A DNA stretch of 64,000 nt from Chrysopilus asiliformis (lineage: Eukaryota; Arthropoda; Insecta; Diptera; Rhagionidae): NCBI GenBank assembly GCA_964034945.1, contig OZ035963.1:4515328-4579327 (forward strand). Reading direction: 5' to 3'. Each line of letters begins with the position of its first letter. Within the stretch, counting starts at the first letter, position 1. The position numbers and the translations under genes were made by a program. A model generated the notes under the pieces. That model had not been told where the DNA came from. It did no database searches and saw only the letters and a program-made list of their open reading frames with translations. Of this stretch, positions 12,101-25,300 are shown piece by piece.

Positions 12101-13959
12101 TATGACGGGCCAAAGCTCTCATTGTAAATTTCAGGTCAATCGGTTCTTCAATTTTCACACAAAATAATAAAAAAACAGACCCATTGATTCATCCCAGTAG
12201 AAATCCGCCGTGTTTAAATCAAAACTACCAACCATTCACTTTCCGGAAGTTATGAAAACTGCTCAAATTTATGAATTATGCAACAAAATCAATCTTTAGG
12301 AAAATTTCAAGCGCATCTCAACAACTTTATGTGTGGAAAGGTCATTTTTTAACGGGCATCTGCTCTGGAAAAAGTAGAAAAAGCAATAAAACCACGAATT
12401 CCATTAAAATTCTTAGGAAATCGAAACCATTAGTTAACTTTTTCCATTCATTTTTTTTCTTTTGCTGTTTTACTTGCAATTAGTTTCCAGTGTCTGCCTC
12501 TGCAATGAGGAAAGAAACATTTGCTGGTTGTTTTGTACTTTGGCTCGTTGTCTATTTTGGTTTTATATTTTATCAAATCGCTCAAGAGTGCATGCAACAA
12601 TTTTTTCGCAACTGAAATTCATTTTTAGACCGGAATAATTGGGGCCACCATCAACCATTCAAAGTATCTCCCATTTGTGTTGGAAATGAAACTAAAAGCA
12701 TTTTCGTCCATCGTTTTGAAAATTAATCACTTTAACAATCGTTATTATCATCTTTGAAATATATTGCCATCGCCATTTAAGTTTTATTTTCGGGTTTGAA
12801 ATTGTAAATCAAATAAAAGTCGAATTTTATCGCTCATCCAAAAAAAAATATCAATTCGACCGCCTCCACAGAAGTTTTTACTTATGGTTATTGATATTCT
12901 TCAGTTTCCATTTGTTTCTGAATCGAAACTATGAGAAAGTGCAGCCAATTTTGACAAATTTCTCAATCGCCATCAATTTTGAACGATTAAATTGGAGAAT
13001 AAATCAATAAACTCACCGAATGTTGGTCCATTGTTGGTGTTTTTCGATGCTGCAATTTCCCATTTTATCCAAAAATCTGGAAATTCATTTAGCGCGAATG
13101 ATTTGAACATCACCACATTTGATGATCGGCTTTGGGCAGAGGCATTTGTAGTGGAATGGAGCACCAATTTGATTTAAACGGAAAATAGAGCCTTGAGACA
13201 CGTTTTGAACCCGGCAGAATTGCGGTGGCGGCGTCTCATCGTCGGGAAATTAATTTAAATTCTTCTCGCGTTGATCTTTAGTATTTCAGAAACCTTGTCC
13301 AACTGAATCGGACGAAAAAAAATTAACAAAATTCTTTGGTTAGAGAATTTCATTTAGTTGAGTGGAAACTCAACAAGTCGCTTTTTCTTCTCAGAATCCC
13401 ACAAACATTATTTTTATTTTTTGGCTAAGATGTGCTCTAAATCTTTCACTGGCCGCCCCAGCCAACGTCAGGCGTTTCAATTTCTTTCTTTTTCGATAGT
13501 GATTTATTGAATTCTTGGGTCATGCTTGCTCCAATATTTTATTAAAGTTCATGTTGAACTGATTTCGGATTAGATTTGAAGAAAAATTACTAAAAAAATT
13601 AATTTCTTTGACCCGCAGTTAAAACACTGTTAGCGTAGTAAATTTCATACAAAAAATCGCGAAAAAACAAGACGAAGAGGTAGGGCGAAGGGTCAAAAAG
13701 CCTCAAATTTGAGTGACATTTTTTCTGGACAGTCCCCAGTCGGATTCTGAAACCCGAACTAAAATCGGTTAAGTGATTCACAAGTTAAAAGGAGAGGGGA
13801 TTTAAGAGAAGCAAGAGAAGAAAAGATGCTCTCTTTTATATACAAAAAGCATCCTTTTATGATTTTTCGAAATTTTCTTGCAGAAAAATGTTTGCTTAGT
13901 TTTTTTTGTGAATTTTTTTAGCTAATTTTTTCTCGATCATGCACGATTTTGCCCCTAAA

Positions 13960-14273
13960 CTAATTTTTGAAACAGTGAAGTTTTCATTTTGGTTGAGGAT
14001 TTTTTGGAAAGGGCACAGACTCTAGTTTCATCCACATATGGCTTCAAGAGCCACCGAATTGCAGGGGGATGGTGAGGCGTTAACGAACTTTCTCGTGATT
14101 TTTCACAGAAATCATGACATAAATGGAAGTTGTGCTCACGAGAAAGTTCGTTAACCCCTCACCATCCCCCTGCAATTCGGTGGCTCTTCAGCTATATATG
14201 GATTAAACTAGAGGCTGTACCCTTTCCAAAAAATCCTCAACTAAAAAGAAAACTTCACTGTTTCAAAAGTTAG
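13960..14273. mobile_element. Foldback (hairpin) element with 139-bp arms
   Basis: The left arm (13960-14098) and right arm (14136-14273) are inverted copies at roughly 90 percent identity by eye, separated by 37 bases. Examples are GCAGGGGGATGGTGAGGCGT facing CCCCTCACCATCCCCCTGC, and GTTGAGGATTTTTTGGAAAG facing CTTTCCAAAAAATCCTCAAC. No open frame is retained. The transcript would form a very long stem. Confidence 0.85.
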
Positions 14274-16772
14274 CCCAGGGGAACGAAAAACGCTATTTCT
14301 TGCATGGTTCTTTGTCCAAAATTTCAAGTTTTTTTATTCTGAAACTCTAATTTTTGGCCGAAGCAAGCCGAAACCGGAAAATAAGTCGGGCACTACTTTT
14401 TACCAGACGTGAAACCAACCGTTTATGGAGTATGGTTTTGGTTCTTATTTCAAAAATTTGGTTCTGATTTTGGCTACCCAAATTTTAAGGTTCAGTCGTT
14501 TTTGGTTTTAATTTTTAGTTCCTGTTCAATGGTTTTTGCATGTTCTGGTCATATTAGTTATATTTCTTGAGATACATGGCAAAAACGGTTTTTTGGGTAT
14601 TAAATTTACGTAGAAATGTCCTAGACTCTAACTCTGATCAATAATATAAAATAATAAGAATGTTTCAACCCTAAAAATTCAAAAGCTAACCGATTTAAAC
14701 CACCAAAAGTTATCCTAGCTTTTATGTTGGTTACAGCATTTATTTTAAAAGTGGTTCGGTTTATGGTTTGGTTTTGGTTCACTAAAATTTCATTGGTTCG
14801 GATCAAAAAACCGGTTTGCAGCTCTGATTTTTACTCTTTTTTGAAACCTATCTTAGCCAAACTCTGGATAAACCGGAAACTAGTCTAAAACGAACAAATT
14901 TCCTAACCCCATGTGGTTCCGGCTTCAACAGGTTTCACTGTGTTTTGATTTGATGTTGTCATAAATTTGGAATAAAGAAAAATTCCTGAATTTTTATTTG
15001 ACTGAAAGTCGAGGAAATTTCCTTTGTTTACTTCCGATTTAAAAAATTGCTCTGTTGTTTACCTGCAAATTGCAGTACGTCACAAAAATTTGTCAGAAAT
15101 AAACAACTGAAATAATCAGACAGTCACAAAAATTTAATATAAACACTTAAAAGTACTGATAGCTAGCGCTATCGCAAGATTTTCTTATCAATACTCACAG
15201 AATCAAAAAAATGTCTGAATTTCTAGTTTGTAAAAATTGAGTGTGGTTGAAGTTAAGACAGTTTATTTTGTGACTCGATAAATAAATGTTGACTTTTTTA
15301 AATAGAAAACGCGCAAATCTCCTAAAGCCATTACGTAAGAGTTTTACATAATTTTTCCATGCAGGGAAAGTCAATTAAGATAATTTTGCATTAAAAAAAT
15401 TACTGAAAAACGTTACAAAAAAGTTTTTGTTGGTGGTTTTCGATTGAATTTGATGCAAAATACTTAAAGGGAAATTTTTTTGTTTAAATTTACACCCCGA
15501 ACCCTCAACGTGTGGTAGTGTTTTTTTTTTGACAAAATTTTTAACATTTTCAAAAATGTCATTCAATTTTAGGGCTCTTTGTATCTTTCCTTCCCTTTTG
15601 TTATGCTTTTCCGCGATTTTTTAGTGGAGTTTAGAACCGCCCGACGTCACCCTACCGCAGACCTTCCTCCACCGCCCCCCCCCCTCACACCCTTAATTTG
15701 TTACGTATTTTTTGGACAACCCTCAAGACTTGTGTTTTAGTTTTTTTTTTGCACCGTCTACCATCACCTTTAACTCGTGTGAAACGATTTAATTATTTCG
15801 TGTGGACAAAAATATATTGTATATAAAATTAAATAAATTATTTCGTGGAGAAAACATATGTTCCACACCGAACAGACGCGCTTCCCCCTTTTTATATCGT
15901 CATATCACCATCGGATTTGTTGTTTACGCAGATTTATTTTTAGGTAATTGTTGACTGTCGGCATTTTTCTCTTCGCTTTTTCTACATTTCCCAACGCGAT
16001 ACTCATATGTGCATGTGTGTCAAAGCTGAAAACGCATTCGGCATTTTATCCAAATTAAGAAGATGAGATGGCAGTTAAAGATTTCTCGTCGGAATTTCTT
16101 CGACACGTTTCAACGTTTCACCATTTATTTAGCAAGCAACCGAAGAAACCTTCAATCCGATCCCAGACCATTTCAAGTCTTTAACCCATCTCTCCTCGTG
16201 CAGAACTGAAGCCAAGTGTTAACCATATATGCTTATGGTAACATCAAGTTTTTTAACTAATCTATCTATAAATGTGTACAATATTTATGCTGTTTTTGAA
16301 TTCCATTACATTCCAATCAGTCGACATCGTCTCGGACTTAGAAAATCGCAACTATAACTCGATTAGAGTGGTTCAAAGTCCCTTCCGCAATCTGATATTA
16401 TGTGGCTAAATATTGGGCTAATTGATTAGTTTTGCCAGTTTTTTTTTACTAAAAACTTTCCCTTCTCCCCTCTCGATAATTTTTATTCGATTTTTTTTTT
16501 GGTGAACTTTCAAGATCGCCATCTGCGGATTCGTGCTGCTTTTACTTGTCGCGTAAATTGCGGCACTAATGAAATGCACCGAGAAGGGCCCTGTTTGTGA
16601 CCACAGTGAATAATCGTTTGATCGAAACCTGGAATCCTCTTTTACGAAAGATAAAAAAAAGCCCAATTCCTACAAAAATACGCCAAATGATAGCGTTAGT
16701 GTATGTTGTCAAAAAAAAGAACTACTGAATAATCGCACCGTTATCATTTACGGAGAAATCCAATGTTTTGCC

Positions 16773-16820
16773 GCCTGTAAGTTTTGACGCCTGTAAGTTT
16801 TGACGCCTGAAAGTTTTGAC
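16773..16820. repeat. Tandem repeat, 16-bp unit, three copies
   Basis: GCCTGTAAGTTTTGAC is repeated at 16773, 16789 and 16805, the last with one substitution. Confidence 0.85.
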
Positions 16821-17104
16821 GGAATTCATTCCAGTCCTCGAGCGACCATGGACAGCACCAAAAGTTTTGAAAAACCCATACGACTGAAGAAAACTTTTGG
16901 TAGCAATAATTTTGAGAAGGGGGTGGTCGGAGCTAGTACGGCGGTGGCATTAAACTTGATGCAAAAAATCGAGAAAAACCTTTCGGGGTGGAGAGTTTAA
17001 AAATACGAAAATCGATGTGATGTATTTGATGGACAGGATCGTAATTTTGTCACCTAAATAATTTAATTGGGAATTTTTAGTTTAAATTTGTGTGAAATTT
17101 TTAA

Positions 17105-17692
17105 AGAAAAACATAACAAAAGCTATAATTGCCAATCTGGCAATCATTGGAGACCCGTATGGTGATATTCGTATCAAAATTCGAACAGTTGTACCAAAAT
17201 TCCACTTTGAAGTCAAACTTTCCAATAAGATTTTTTAAAATTTATTCCAATCGGATTTTAATGTATGGGAGTTTTATGTAGAATCATATCCTAAATAACT
17301 TTTGTTCTTGCACTTTTTTGATAAGATGTACCGTTTTTGAGATATTCAGAAAAACCGTTTTCGTTCGTATGGGGGGTACCCCCCCTAATGGTCCATTTTT
17401 GCCCATTAACGAACTTAGCCTCGCATTTTACGAAAAACGAATCTGCGCAAAATTTCAAGTCTCTAGCTCAATCCATGCGCCTGCAATCCGCGCCACAGAC
17501 AGACGGACAGACAGACAGACGGACAGACAGACGGACAGACAGACGGACAGACGGACGGACATGCAGAAATTAATTTTTTTTATCATTCTAAACACACTGG
17601 TGTAATTCATTTTTTTGTGTGATGACGGGATCTTGGCGTTACAAACGGTAAGGCAAAGTTAATATACCCTTTGGTTTCACCATACGGGTATA
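17105..17692 (+). mobile_element. Non-autonomous element with CAGA microsatellite, copy 1
   Basis: It begins ACATAACAAAAGCTATAATT and shares several hundred bases with 54852-55165. Inside it, ACCCGTATGGTGA (17153-17165) is inverted as TCACCATACGGGT (17677-17689). A (GACA/GACG)n tract lies at about 17495-17560, and a terminal hairpin TATACCC...GGGTATA at 17663-17692. This organisation resembles the non-autonomous elements with a GTCCGTCTG tract common in insect spacers. The class is not certain; Helitron-like is possible. Confidence 0.6.
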
Positions 17693-17954
17693 AAAACATG
17701 AGGTAGAAGTTTTTAGCCCAAAGTCTCGACTAGACATAAATCTTTTCCATGTGCATGTCCTGTTATTAAAATTTTGCTTGAATGTCTTAAAAAGCTACCT
17801 GTTTCAAGACATTTTTGAGATTCAGAAAAAACGGTGCGTTTGAATGGCTCCAAAAACAGTTTGATGACTACAGAATGAATTAAATTTATGTCAGATCGAG
17901 ACGGTACGTAATATACTATGAAAAAGTTTTTGATACCCATTTATTCTTTAAAAT

Positions 17955-18040
17955 CTTGCAGTAAACCTTTTTTATAAACACGTTTTAAATTTTGCAACAA
18001 ACCTTTTTTATAAACACGTTTTAAATTTTGCAGCAAACCC
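17955..18040. repeat. Tandem repeat, 39-bp unit
   Basis: CTTTTTTATAAACACGTTTT plus its continuation occurs twice in a row with a partial third copy. The period is 39 bp. Confidence 0.7.
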
Positions 18041-18699
18041 GTTTTTTGTGTCGGATTTTCATAAACATTTTCATGTCGGAATGTACTGTCCATAAAATAC
18101 ATTTTCTTCGCCGCTCTCCCTTCTCCTCGCACATTTTTTTTGAACCGTGGTACAAAATAAAATATGTCCAAACCAGGCCCTTTTCCTGTAATAGAAAACC
18201 AATAGAAGTCAACAAACACGTCCAATAGTCTAATATTACTAAATAGATACCAAATAGCGGAAACCCCGTCGAATTCAAAATAAAACGAAATTAAATTTTG
18301 TCGCCTTCGGCATTTGGGACTCGTCGAACAGCATTTCTAAAGCGAGGGGCACTTCGGGCTGCGACACCGACACCAGAGACCGACATTTCCCACAAAAAAA
18401 CAGCAACAAAAACGCCGACATTGGATAAACGCAACAACCTTTCCCCCAAAAAATAAAATTTCCATTCTATTCCATGGTCGGTCGGAGATCCGCGATTCTT
18501 CCATCCCAAGCAAGTACCACCAAAAGCGTTTCAGCGAAAGAAATCTCGGCAATGGACTTGAGGAGTGCTGCTAGCAAGCTAGCCTAGTCGCTAGTCTAGT
18601 CGAATCTAGGGGGTACCTTATTTTGTCTTCTGTACTCCTCAGCGATTCTGTCGAGATTCGCGGCGTTCGACATCGGCATTTCGGTCATGGTGGCGACGA

Positions 18700-19155
18700 G
18701 TCAACTCTTTGCTTAGCTATCGGCGGTCCAGTGTAGTGGCGCGCGCACGATCGCTGCACGTACAGAGTTTCCGCTCGCACTTGTCGTCAGTGTCACCTAA
18801 TTTTTGAAGAAAAAAAAACGCGGAGCCCTAATTATCTGAAAGACAAGGAGCACTTTTCTGATGTGAATCACGCATTTTGAAATTATCACGATCGCTTATC
18901 AGACGATCGTTAGTGACGTTGTTGACTATTTCCATAGATTCGATTCAATTCAGTAACCGTTGATCGCTCAAGAGATCAGTAAAGTGAATGCCATCGACAG
19001 TTGCTGATAGTCAATGCAGTTTTGTGCAGTGAAGTTTTTTTTTCAATTAATTTCGATCCGATCACAGCCATTTGTGTGTCGTTCGATTAAAAATTGTGGA
19101 TTGAGTGAGGATCGACACAATAAATAAATCGAATTGGTGGTGGTATGACGTAATA
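18700..19155 (+). promoter_or_regulatory. C3G: Probable C3G promoter and 5' UTR
   Basis: This stretch is locally GC-rich, unlike its surroundings (18720-18790). TCAGTG at 18787 matches the insect initiator pattern. The leader to the ATG at 19156 is about 370 bases. A two-codon upstream frame, ATG ACG TAA, lies at 19145-19153 and ends two bases before the main ATG. The transcription start is inferred, not shown. Confidence 0.4.
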
Positions 19156-19342
19156 ATGCCTCATTACGATGAATCTTTTTTGGTCGATTGCGCCAAAGCG
19201 GAGAAACGTCTTAGCTCATATACGCTAAATGCTAAACAAAGAATTCATTTTGTTAAGAATAATCCCCGGCATCGACGCATTCGACAGCGCATCTTGACGG
19301 CAACAACGAAATCGTCGTCATTTATTGACACCATCTATAGAA
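19156..19342 (+). CDS. C3G: C3G exon 1 (main form)
   Basis: Sixty-two codons plus one base: MPHYDESFLVDCAKAEKRLS, then a basic run (NNPRHRRIRQRI), ending FIDTIYR before A|GTGAGT. The basic part could bind lipid or RNA, but I recognise no domain. It is in phase with exon 2 at 22474 (Asn, then GVNSPSTPNSAGS). Confidence 0.75.
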
Positions 19343-22300
19343 GTGAGTTTTGCTCCATTTTTTATAAGGCGTACAACAAGTTTGTCATTGATTTGATGTC
19401 TTTTTTGGACTGCGTTATTTTAAATCGTAGAAAAATTCACTTTCCTTTTTTCTACGACTTCACCATAATGTGGTGGTGCAACTTTAAAAATTTTATGAGA
19501 CTTTTTTTTTGCAAAATAACCACATTAGCGACAAAGTATAGTAGCTCCATGCATCCACTGGAGCGAGTAGAGAAGGTGAAGTAAGAGGAAAACCGTCTTA
19601 AAAAATCTTGGAGGTTGTTGGGTGTTTTATTTTATTTTTTTTAAGTATTTCTTGGTGTGGTTTTTTTCTTGTTTCTGGTCGAACGTCCGCAAATTAAATA
19701 TTACGTTCGCGTTCGCGTTCTAGTTGGCTGATGATTGTGGCATACTTCCAAAGTTCACAATCATAATAAAAAATTATAGATATTTTATTTTAGTTGATTG
19801 TGTTTTTCATCTACTTCGACTTCTTCTGTGTTTTTTTTTTGTCAATTTCTGTTTTGATTGTATGTTTCGGATTCTGACTGTGCGTTCTGTTTTTCCGCTG
19901 AGGAATCCTCCTAAAAATTCCAATTAAGACAGCATCGCATCGCTTGATCGATGATTGCTTTTATGGTGATGGACCGGCTATGCAAAAAAAAAATATCTGG
20001 TGTGAACAGCACATGACTTTCTCATACGAAACCTACGGCCCCAATCACGGAGGGAACAAATTTTGACGTAACTGCAAATCATGCCATGTTGTTGACCCCC
20101 TTCCTCCTTTGAACCCCCTTTTTTGCAAATAGATAAAGTTAAAACCTGAAAATTAAGGGTCGAAAATTTTAAAACCAAAATTTTAAATTTTTAAATCTGA
20201 AGACCCAAATTTGATGACCGAAAATTTGAAGATTGACACATTGAAAATCGAAAATATACCCCCACCCCTGCCTTAAACACCGCCTTTTTCAGAAGACATA
20301 AAATTTAATGATAGAAAATTAGAAGACCAAAATTTTAAAAATCGAAAATACTTTCTCTCCCTACTTTCAAAAAACACTCTTTTTCGGAAAAACGAAAATT
20401 TTAAAAATTGAAGATCGAAAATTTGTAAACCGGGAATTTAAAGAACTTTTCTGGGAGGTCGATTTTCAAAGGCATAAAGCTCGAATTCTGGATTTTAAAG
20501 AAATTGACCGATCGCTAAAGTTTACCCCCTGCTGCCCGCATGAATTCCTCTTCTGAAATTCTTACAAGATTCAACCGTGATTCAGTAGTCAAGGATTCTT
20601 CCTCTACCGCTACATTTTTGAAAAAAATGGCAAAAACTGACATTTTTGAAACAAAAAAATTGCAAAAACTGACATTTTTGAAACAAAAAATGGCAAAAAC
20701 TGACATTTTTGAAACAAAAGAAATCATAACTTGGTAACGATTAATTTGACATGTGAATTTCTAGTGAAATACAAAGTGCTTTTACCGGTTATTCCACATC
20801 ACAAGGTCAATAAGATGTGTTGGTTTGAAGAAAATCGCGTTAAACGAATTGGTCAGTTTGGGTTAACAGAATTTCACCAAAACTGGATAGACTAAAAGTA
20901 AAAGTTTCATTGCTGCAGCTTCAAAAAACTTATAGACAGACTAGCAGACAGGCTGATTCACATATAGACAAATTGACTAACAAATATACAGACTAACAAA
21001 TCGATAAACTAACAGACAGACTGGCGAACAGACAGAAAAACTAACAGACAGAAAAACTAATAGACAGAAAAACTAATAGACAGACAAACTAACAGACGGG
21101 CTCGCTAACAGACAGACAGGCAGACTAACAGACAGAAAAACTAACAGACAGACCAACTAACAGACAGACCAACTAACAGACGGGCTGGCTAACAGACAGA
21201 CAGACAGACTAACAGACAGAAAAACTAACAGACAGACCAACTAACAGACGGGCTCGCTAACAGACAGACAGGGAGACAAACAGACAGAAAAACTAACAGA
21301 CAGACCAACTAACAGACAGACCATCTAACAGACAGACCAACTAACAGACAGACAGACAGACAAACTAACAGACAGACCAACTAACAGACGGGCTCGCTAA
21401 CAGACAGACAGGCAGACAAACAGACAGAAAAACTAACAGACAGAAAAACTAACAGACAGACCAACTAACAGACGGGCTGGCTAACATACAGACAGGCAGA
21501 CAAACAGACAGAAAAACTAACAGACAGACCAACTAACAGACAGACAGACTAACAGACAGAAAAACTAGCAGACAGACCAACTAACAGACAGACCAACTAA
21601 CAGACAGACCAACTAAGAGACAGACCAACTAACAGACGGGCTGGCTAACATACAGACAGGCAGACAAACAGACAGAAAAACTAACAGACAGACCAACTAA
21701 CAGACAGACAGACTAACAGACAGAAAAACTAGCAGACAGACCAACTAACAGACAGACCAACTAACAGACAGACCAACTAAGAGACAGACCAACTAACAGA
21801 CGGGCTGGCTAACAGACAGACAGACAGACAAACTAACAGACAGACCAACTAACAGACAGACAGGCAGACTAACAGAGAGAAAAATTAACAGACAGACAAA
21901 CTAGCGGACGGACAAACTAACAGACCGACAAACCAGCAGTCAGACAAATTAGCAAAAAGACAAACTAGCAGACTGGATCGCTAACAGACAAACAGACACG
22001 CAAAAAATAGAATTTTTTAATTAACTCTCGAGAGTGCTCCAAAAAATTGCTTTGTTTCCAAATTTTCAACTTTCAACATAAAAACAATACCTTCTATTAC
22101 TACATATAAGAAAGTAATGTTCGTCACGATCACCCATCAATATTAAGTTGTGTCGATGGCCATTTCAAGAAATTATTCCTCCAGCAATTCTCTGTGTAAC
22201 TCCACAGTGCTTCAAATGCTGTTGTGCTCAATCGATTTGACGTCTCCAATAATTGGTCGAGATGAAATTTTGAAATCAACCTCTCACGCGATCGATTCGT

Positions 22301-25300
22301 AATTGAATTTTAAAAAAAATTTACTCCAACTACGTTGATCTTGGCCGCTACTTGTGTGGTTTAAATTGTCACAATAGAATTGTTATTTTTTGGTGCCCAG
22401 TTAAATAATTGAAGTATGTTTTAATCAAAAGTGATATTAATTTAGGCTTTTTTTTACGTTAAATTCCAAACAGACGGAGTTAATTCTCCATCAACGCCTA
22501 ATTCAGCCGGTTCAACTGGATCATCTGGCCATAAGAATAGCCTGAAGGGCACTAAATTGGCCCGACGGGCGCGATCATTCAAGGACGATCTTTTTGAGAA
22601 AATTTCACAAATGCGTACACCAACAAATACTCTTGGGAGGTGAGTAAAACGATTTTTTTTGAGTTTTTCTTTAGCTTTAATACCCAAATTTGTCGCTGCA
22701 ATTTTAACTTTTATCATTGTTTGATTTTCCACAGTTTTTAGCATTTTCTCCCAAGACGTTTTAAGTGGTAAACGGGGTTCAATTGTTTCTTTAGTAATTT
22801 GTACAAATTTCTCAACACCTTCAGCAAATTACACTCGTCTGCATCTTATCTGTAACTTTGAACATTCCTAAATTACTCAATTTTTCATTCCAATTGCGTT
22901 TTATTAATAAAAGATTATAGATTTCGGATTTCTGTAAGTGATTTCATCGTTCGAATATGCCAGCAATTACAACAATTTCAGGAATTCCACTCGAATTCGA
23001 AGAATTACGAGAGTATTTAAACAGAATGACTCAGTCGGTCCAATCCAGAGCTGAATTTTCTGCCAAAATTTTAATTTTCCTTCCGGTTTTTTGTTACGAA
23101 TATTTTTTTGTATTCATTTTTTTTTTGTAAATATTTACGTGGGTTTGAAAAATCTTTGAATCACCTTCGAATTTGTGCACTTAAAAAGTAATCATTAGTG
23201 ACCAAAGATTTGTTCTTTGAAATTCCGCTTTACTAAGGCGTGCACAAAGTAAAATTGAACCTGATGGAATATAATAGGGAAAAAAGGGTTTTTTAAAACT
23301 TCTTATAGACGCAAAATATCTTGCTGTGGTATTTTTTCTAGAAATTTTTAAATTCTGAAATGAAGATTTTCTTTACCAAAAAATTCTTTGCCTCTAATTA
23401 GTTTTAAGGGATGTTCACACTTTTAGTTGCATTGTTGGAGTGTGGGAGGGGGAACGGGGTAGCGGGAAGGGGGGAGCTGGTGGTATTCGGCAAAGGTAAA
23501 TGCGGCATTGAATTGTGTATGGAGTTTAGTACCACCGATACTCCCTCCTACCCCTAAATTTTATGGAACGCACCTGACTAACGTTTTTCGGGAAAATCGC
23601 GAAAAATGTTTATTCCATATGGCAAAACAAACAAGTAGAAATGTGAATTTCGGAATATTTTTTCGCAATAACTTTTTTTTTAACATTCTCTCCATTGTTA
23701 TGGCACTTCTTACAAAAGTGTTTTAACTCCATAACAATTTTCTTGTTCACCTTTACATTTTTTTAGCGATAAGACCCACATAAAATCAAAGGTGCGAAAT
23801 TCAATTTCTGAAATGATGAAAAGAAAAACTCGATTTGACAAATTTATTGAGATTTAAATTCGATTATGCGTTATAAAAGACAATTTATGATTTGTTATGA
23901 TAGGCTCGAATGCCAATAGATTTCAGTTTATTTTATTGGAATGTCTTTTAGGTATTTTGAGTGCTATTAAATTGTCTTTTAAAGCAATAACGCTGTTGGT
24001 CAATGGATTCATAGTTTTTAACCCCTTAAAAGGTTTTTTTAGCGGTCTTGGACTGGGATTTTTTGTATAAAATTTTACCTGGTTTTTCCATATTGGGTTC
24101 GTTGCGCCAGGGTGAATGTTTTTTTTCCTGTAAAGGTGTTTCTGACAAACATTTTAAGATTTTTTTATCGATTTTTCGAAATATTTTTTTTAATGGATTT
24201 TTCTATGGACCGAAATTTTGTCTCCGCTAAAAATGTACAGCCAGAACGTACCGACCTTCCTCTGGCTTGCGATGTCACGCAACTGTTCAAATATTAAGAT
24301 GTAAAAAGAGTTCTACGGATTTTGAGGAACAATTTTCATCATGAAAAGGTTTTTCCTAATATTTTAGAAAACATTTTTCGTGCCCCAATTTTTTTTCTTA
24401 TATCTTGAAGATTCTTTGCGGTAATTTTCCGTTTTTAAGTTCCCTTTCCCTCCAATTGTTACACTTTTCAGCGGATTTCATACCGCGTGAAAGTATTGCC
24501 TCTCCTCCTCCCCTTCTCCCTTATTCCCATTGCCTTTTTTCTCCTCTACCACTTCTCTGATTCCTCCCCTCGTCGATTTCGCTCTCTTCTCCCCTCTTCT
24601 GCATCATACACGAAAGTGTTTTACGCATTTTATGGAGCGAAAATTTAAAATTTGAACCTTTTCTTGAGCGGGTTTCACGAAAGTTTTAGTGGCCAATAAA
24701 TCGAGTTGACAAGCTCTTTTTGCTTGAAATTCGTCCGTTGACTTGATTTAGCGGTTGCTAAAAATGAAATCCGCCATAAGTTGACCGAAAATTTAAGTCC
24801 TTTTTTAGGAAATTCAAAATGTTTGATTATTATTTTTTACGTGTAAGGTACTAAAATCTCTACCAATTACGCCACTGACCTCTTAGCTATAAAATTATTT
24901 GTAACAAGGGAAAACCCCTGAGATCTCCATTTTAATAATACTTCTTTTGTGTTTTCAGATCACATTCTCCGCATAGTCCTAGAAGTAAGCATGCTAAGCC
25001 CCATAACGAAGAGGTGAAACCGCCACCCGGCCTTGACTATCATGTTCGGCATATAAAAAATGCTCTCAAACATTTTAGGGATGTCATTTCGAAGAATAAA
25101 CTTGAAGTATTACCTGGCAATGGAACTGTTGTGCTGGAATTAATTGCCAATATGTATGCGGGTAAGAAGAGAGGGAGGTTTTTTTGTGGAAATATTGAGA
25201 GGAAGTTGAAGAGTTTTGGGGGAAGGTGGAAAAGTTTTCTGGATTCACAAGGGCATTTCATTTAAGACTTTTTTTTCTCTTGAAAATTTAGGATTTTTGT

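Larger units (their letters stand above)
9897..18700. other. Upstream region or long first intron of C3G
   Basis: About 8.8 kb without a gene I can support. It includes more GC-rich, apparently unique stretches (10320-10900, 16000-16250) that could be regulatory. Repeats here are a pogo-like terminal remnant (11768-11850), LINE 3' sequence (12040-12100), a large foldback (13960-14273), a partial MITE end (15691-15725), a short tandem repeat (16773-16820) and the 17.1-17.7 kb element. Confidence 0.5.
19343..22473 (+). other. C3G: C3G intron 1
   Basis: A 3131-bp intron containing degenerate GAAAATTT-type repeats (20100-20480), the 31-bp tandem repeat and the CAGA minisatellite. The acceptor is TTCCAAACAG at 22473. 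No nested gene is seen. Confidence 0.7.

Noticed and set aside
12973..13177. Small opposing open frames on both strands
   Set aside because: They overlap each other, lack splice or initiation context, and show no family features.
17318..17605. Open frames over the 17.1-17.7 kb element (TDRRTDRQTDRQ)
   Set aside because: They are translations of the microsatellite and have no coding signature.
19105..19155. Extension of C3G exon 1 upstream to 19105
   Set aside because: That frame would begin at GTG, not ATG, and would need initiation in a leader; the ATG at 19156 has no such problem.
20920..21990. Reading the CAGA array as a CRISPR-like or coding repeat
   Set aside because: The 4-base basic period shifts frame continuously, there are no unique spacers, and the host is a eukaryote.
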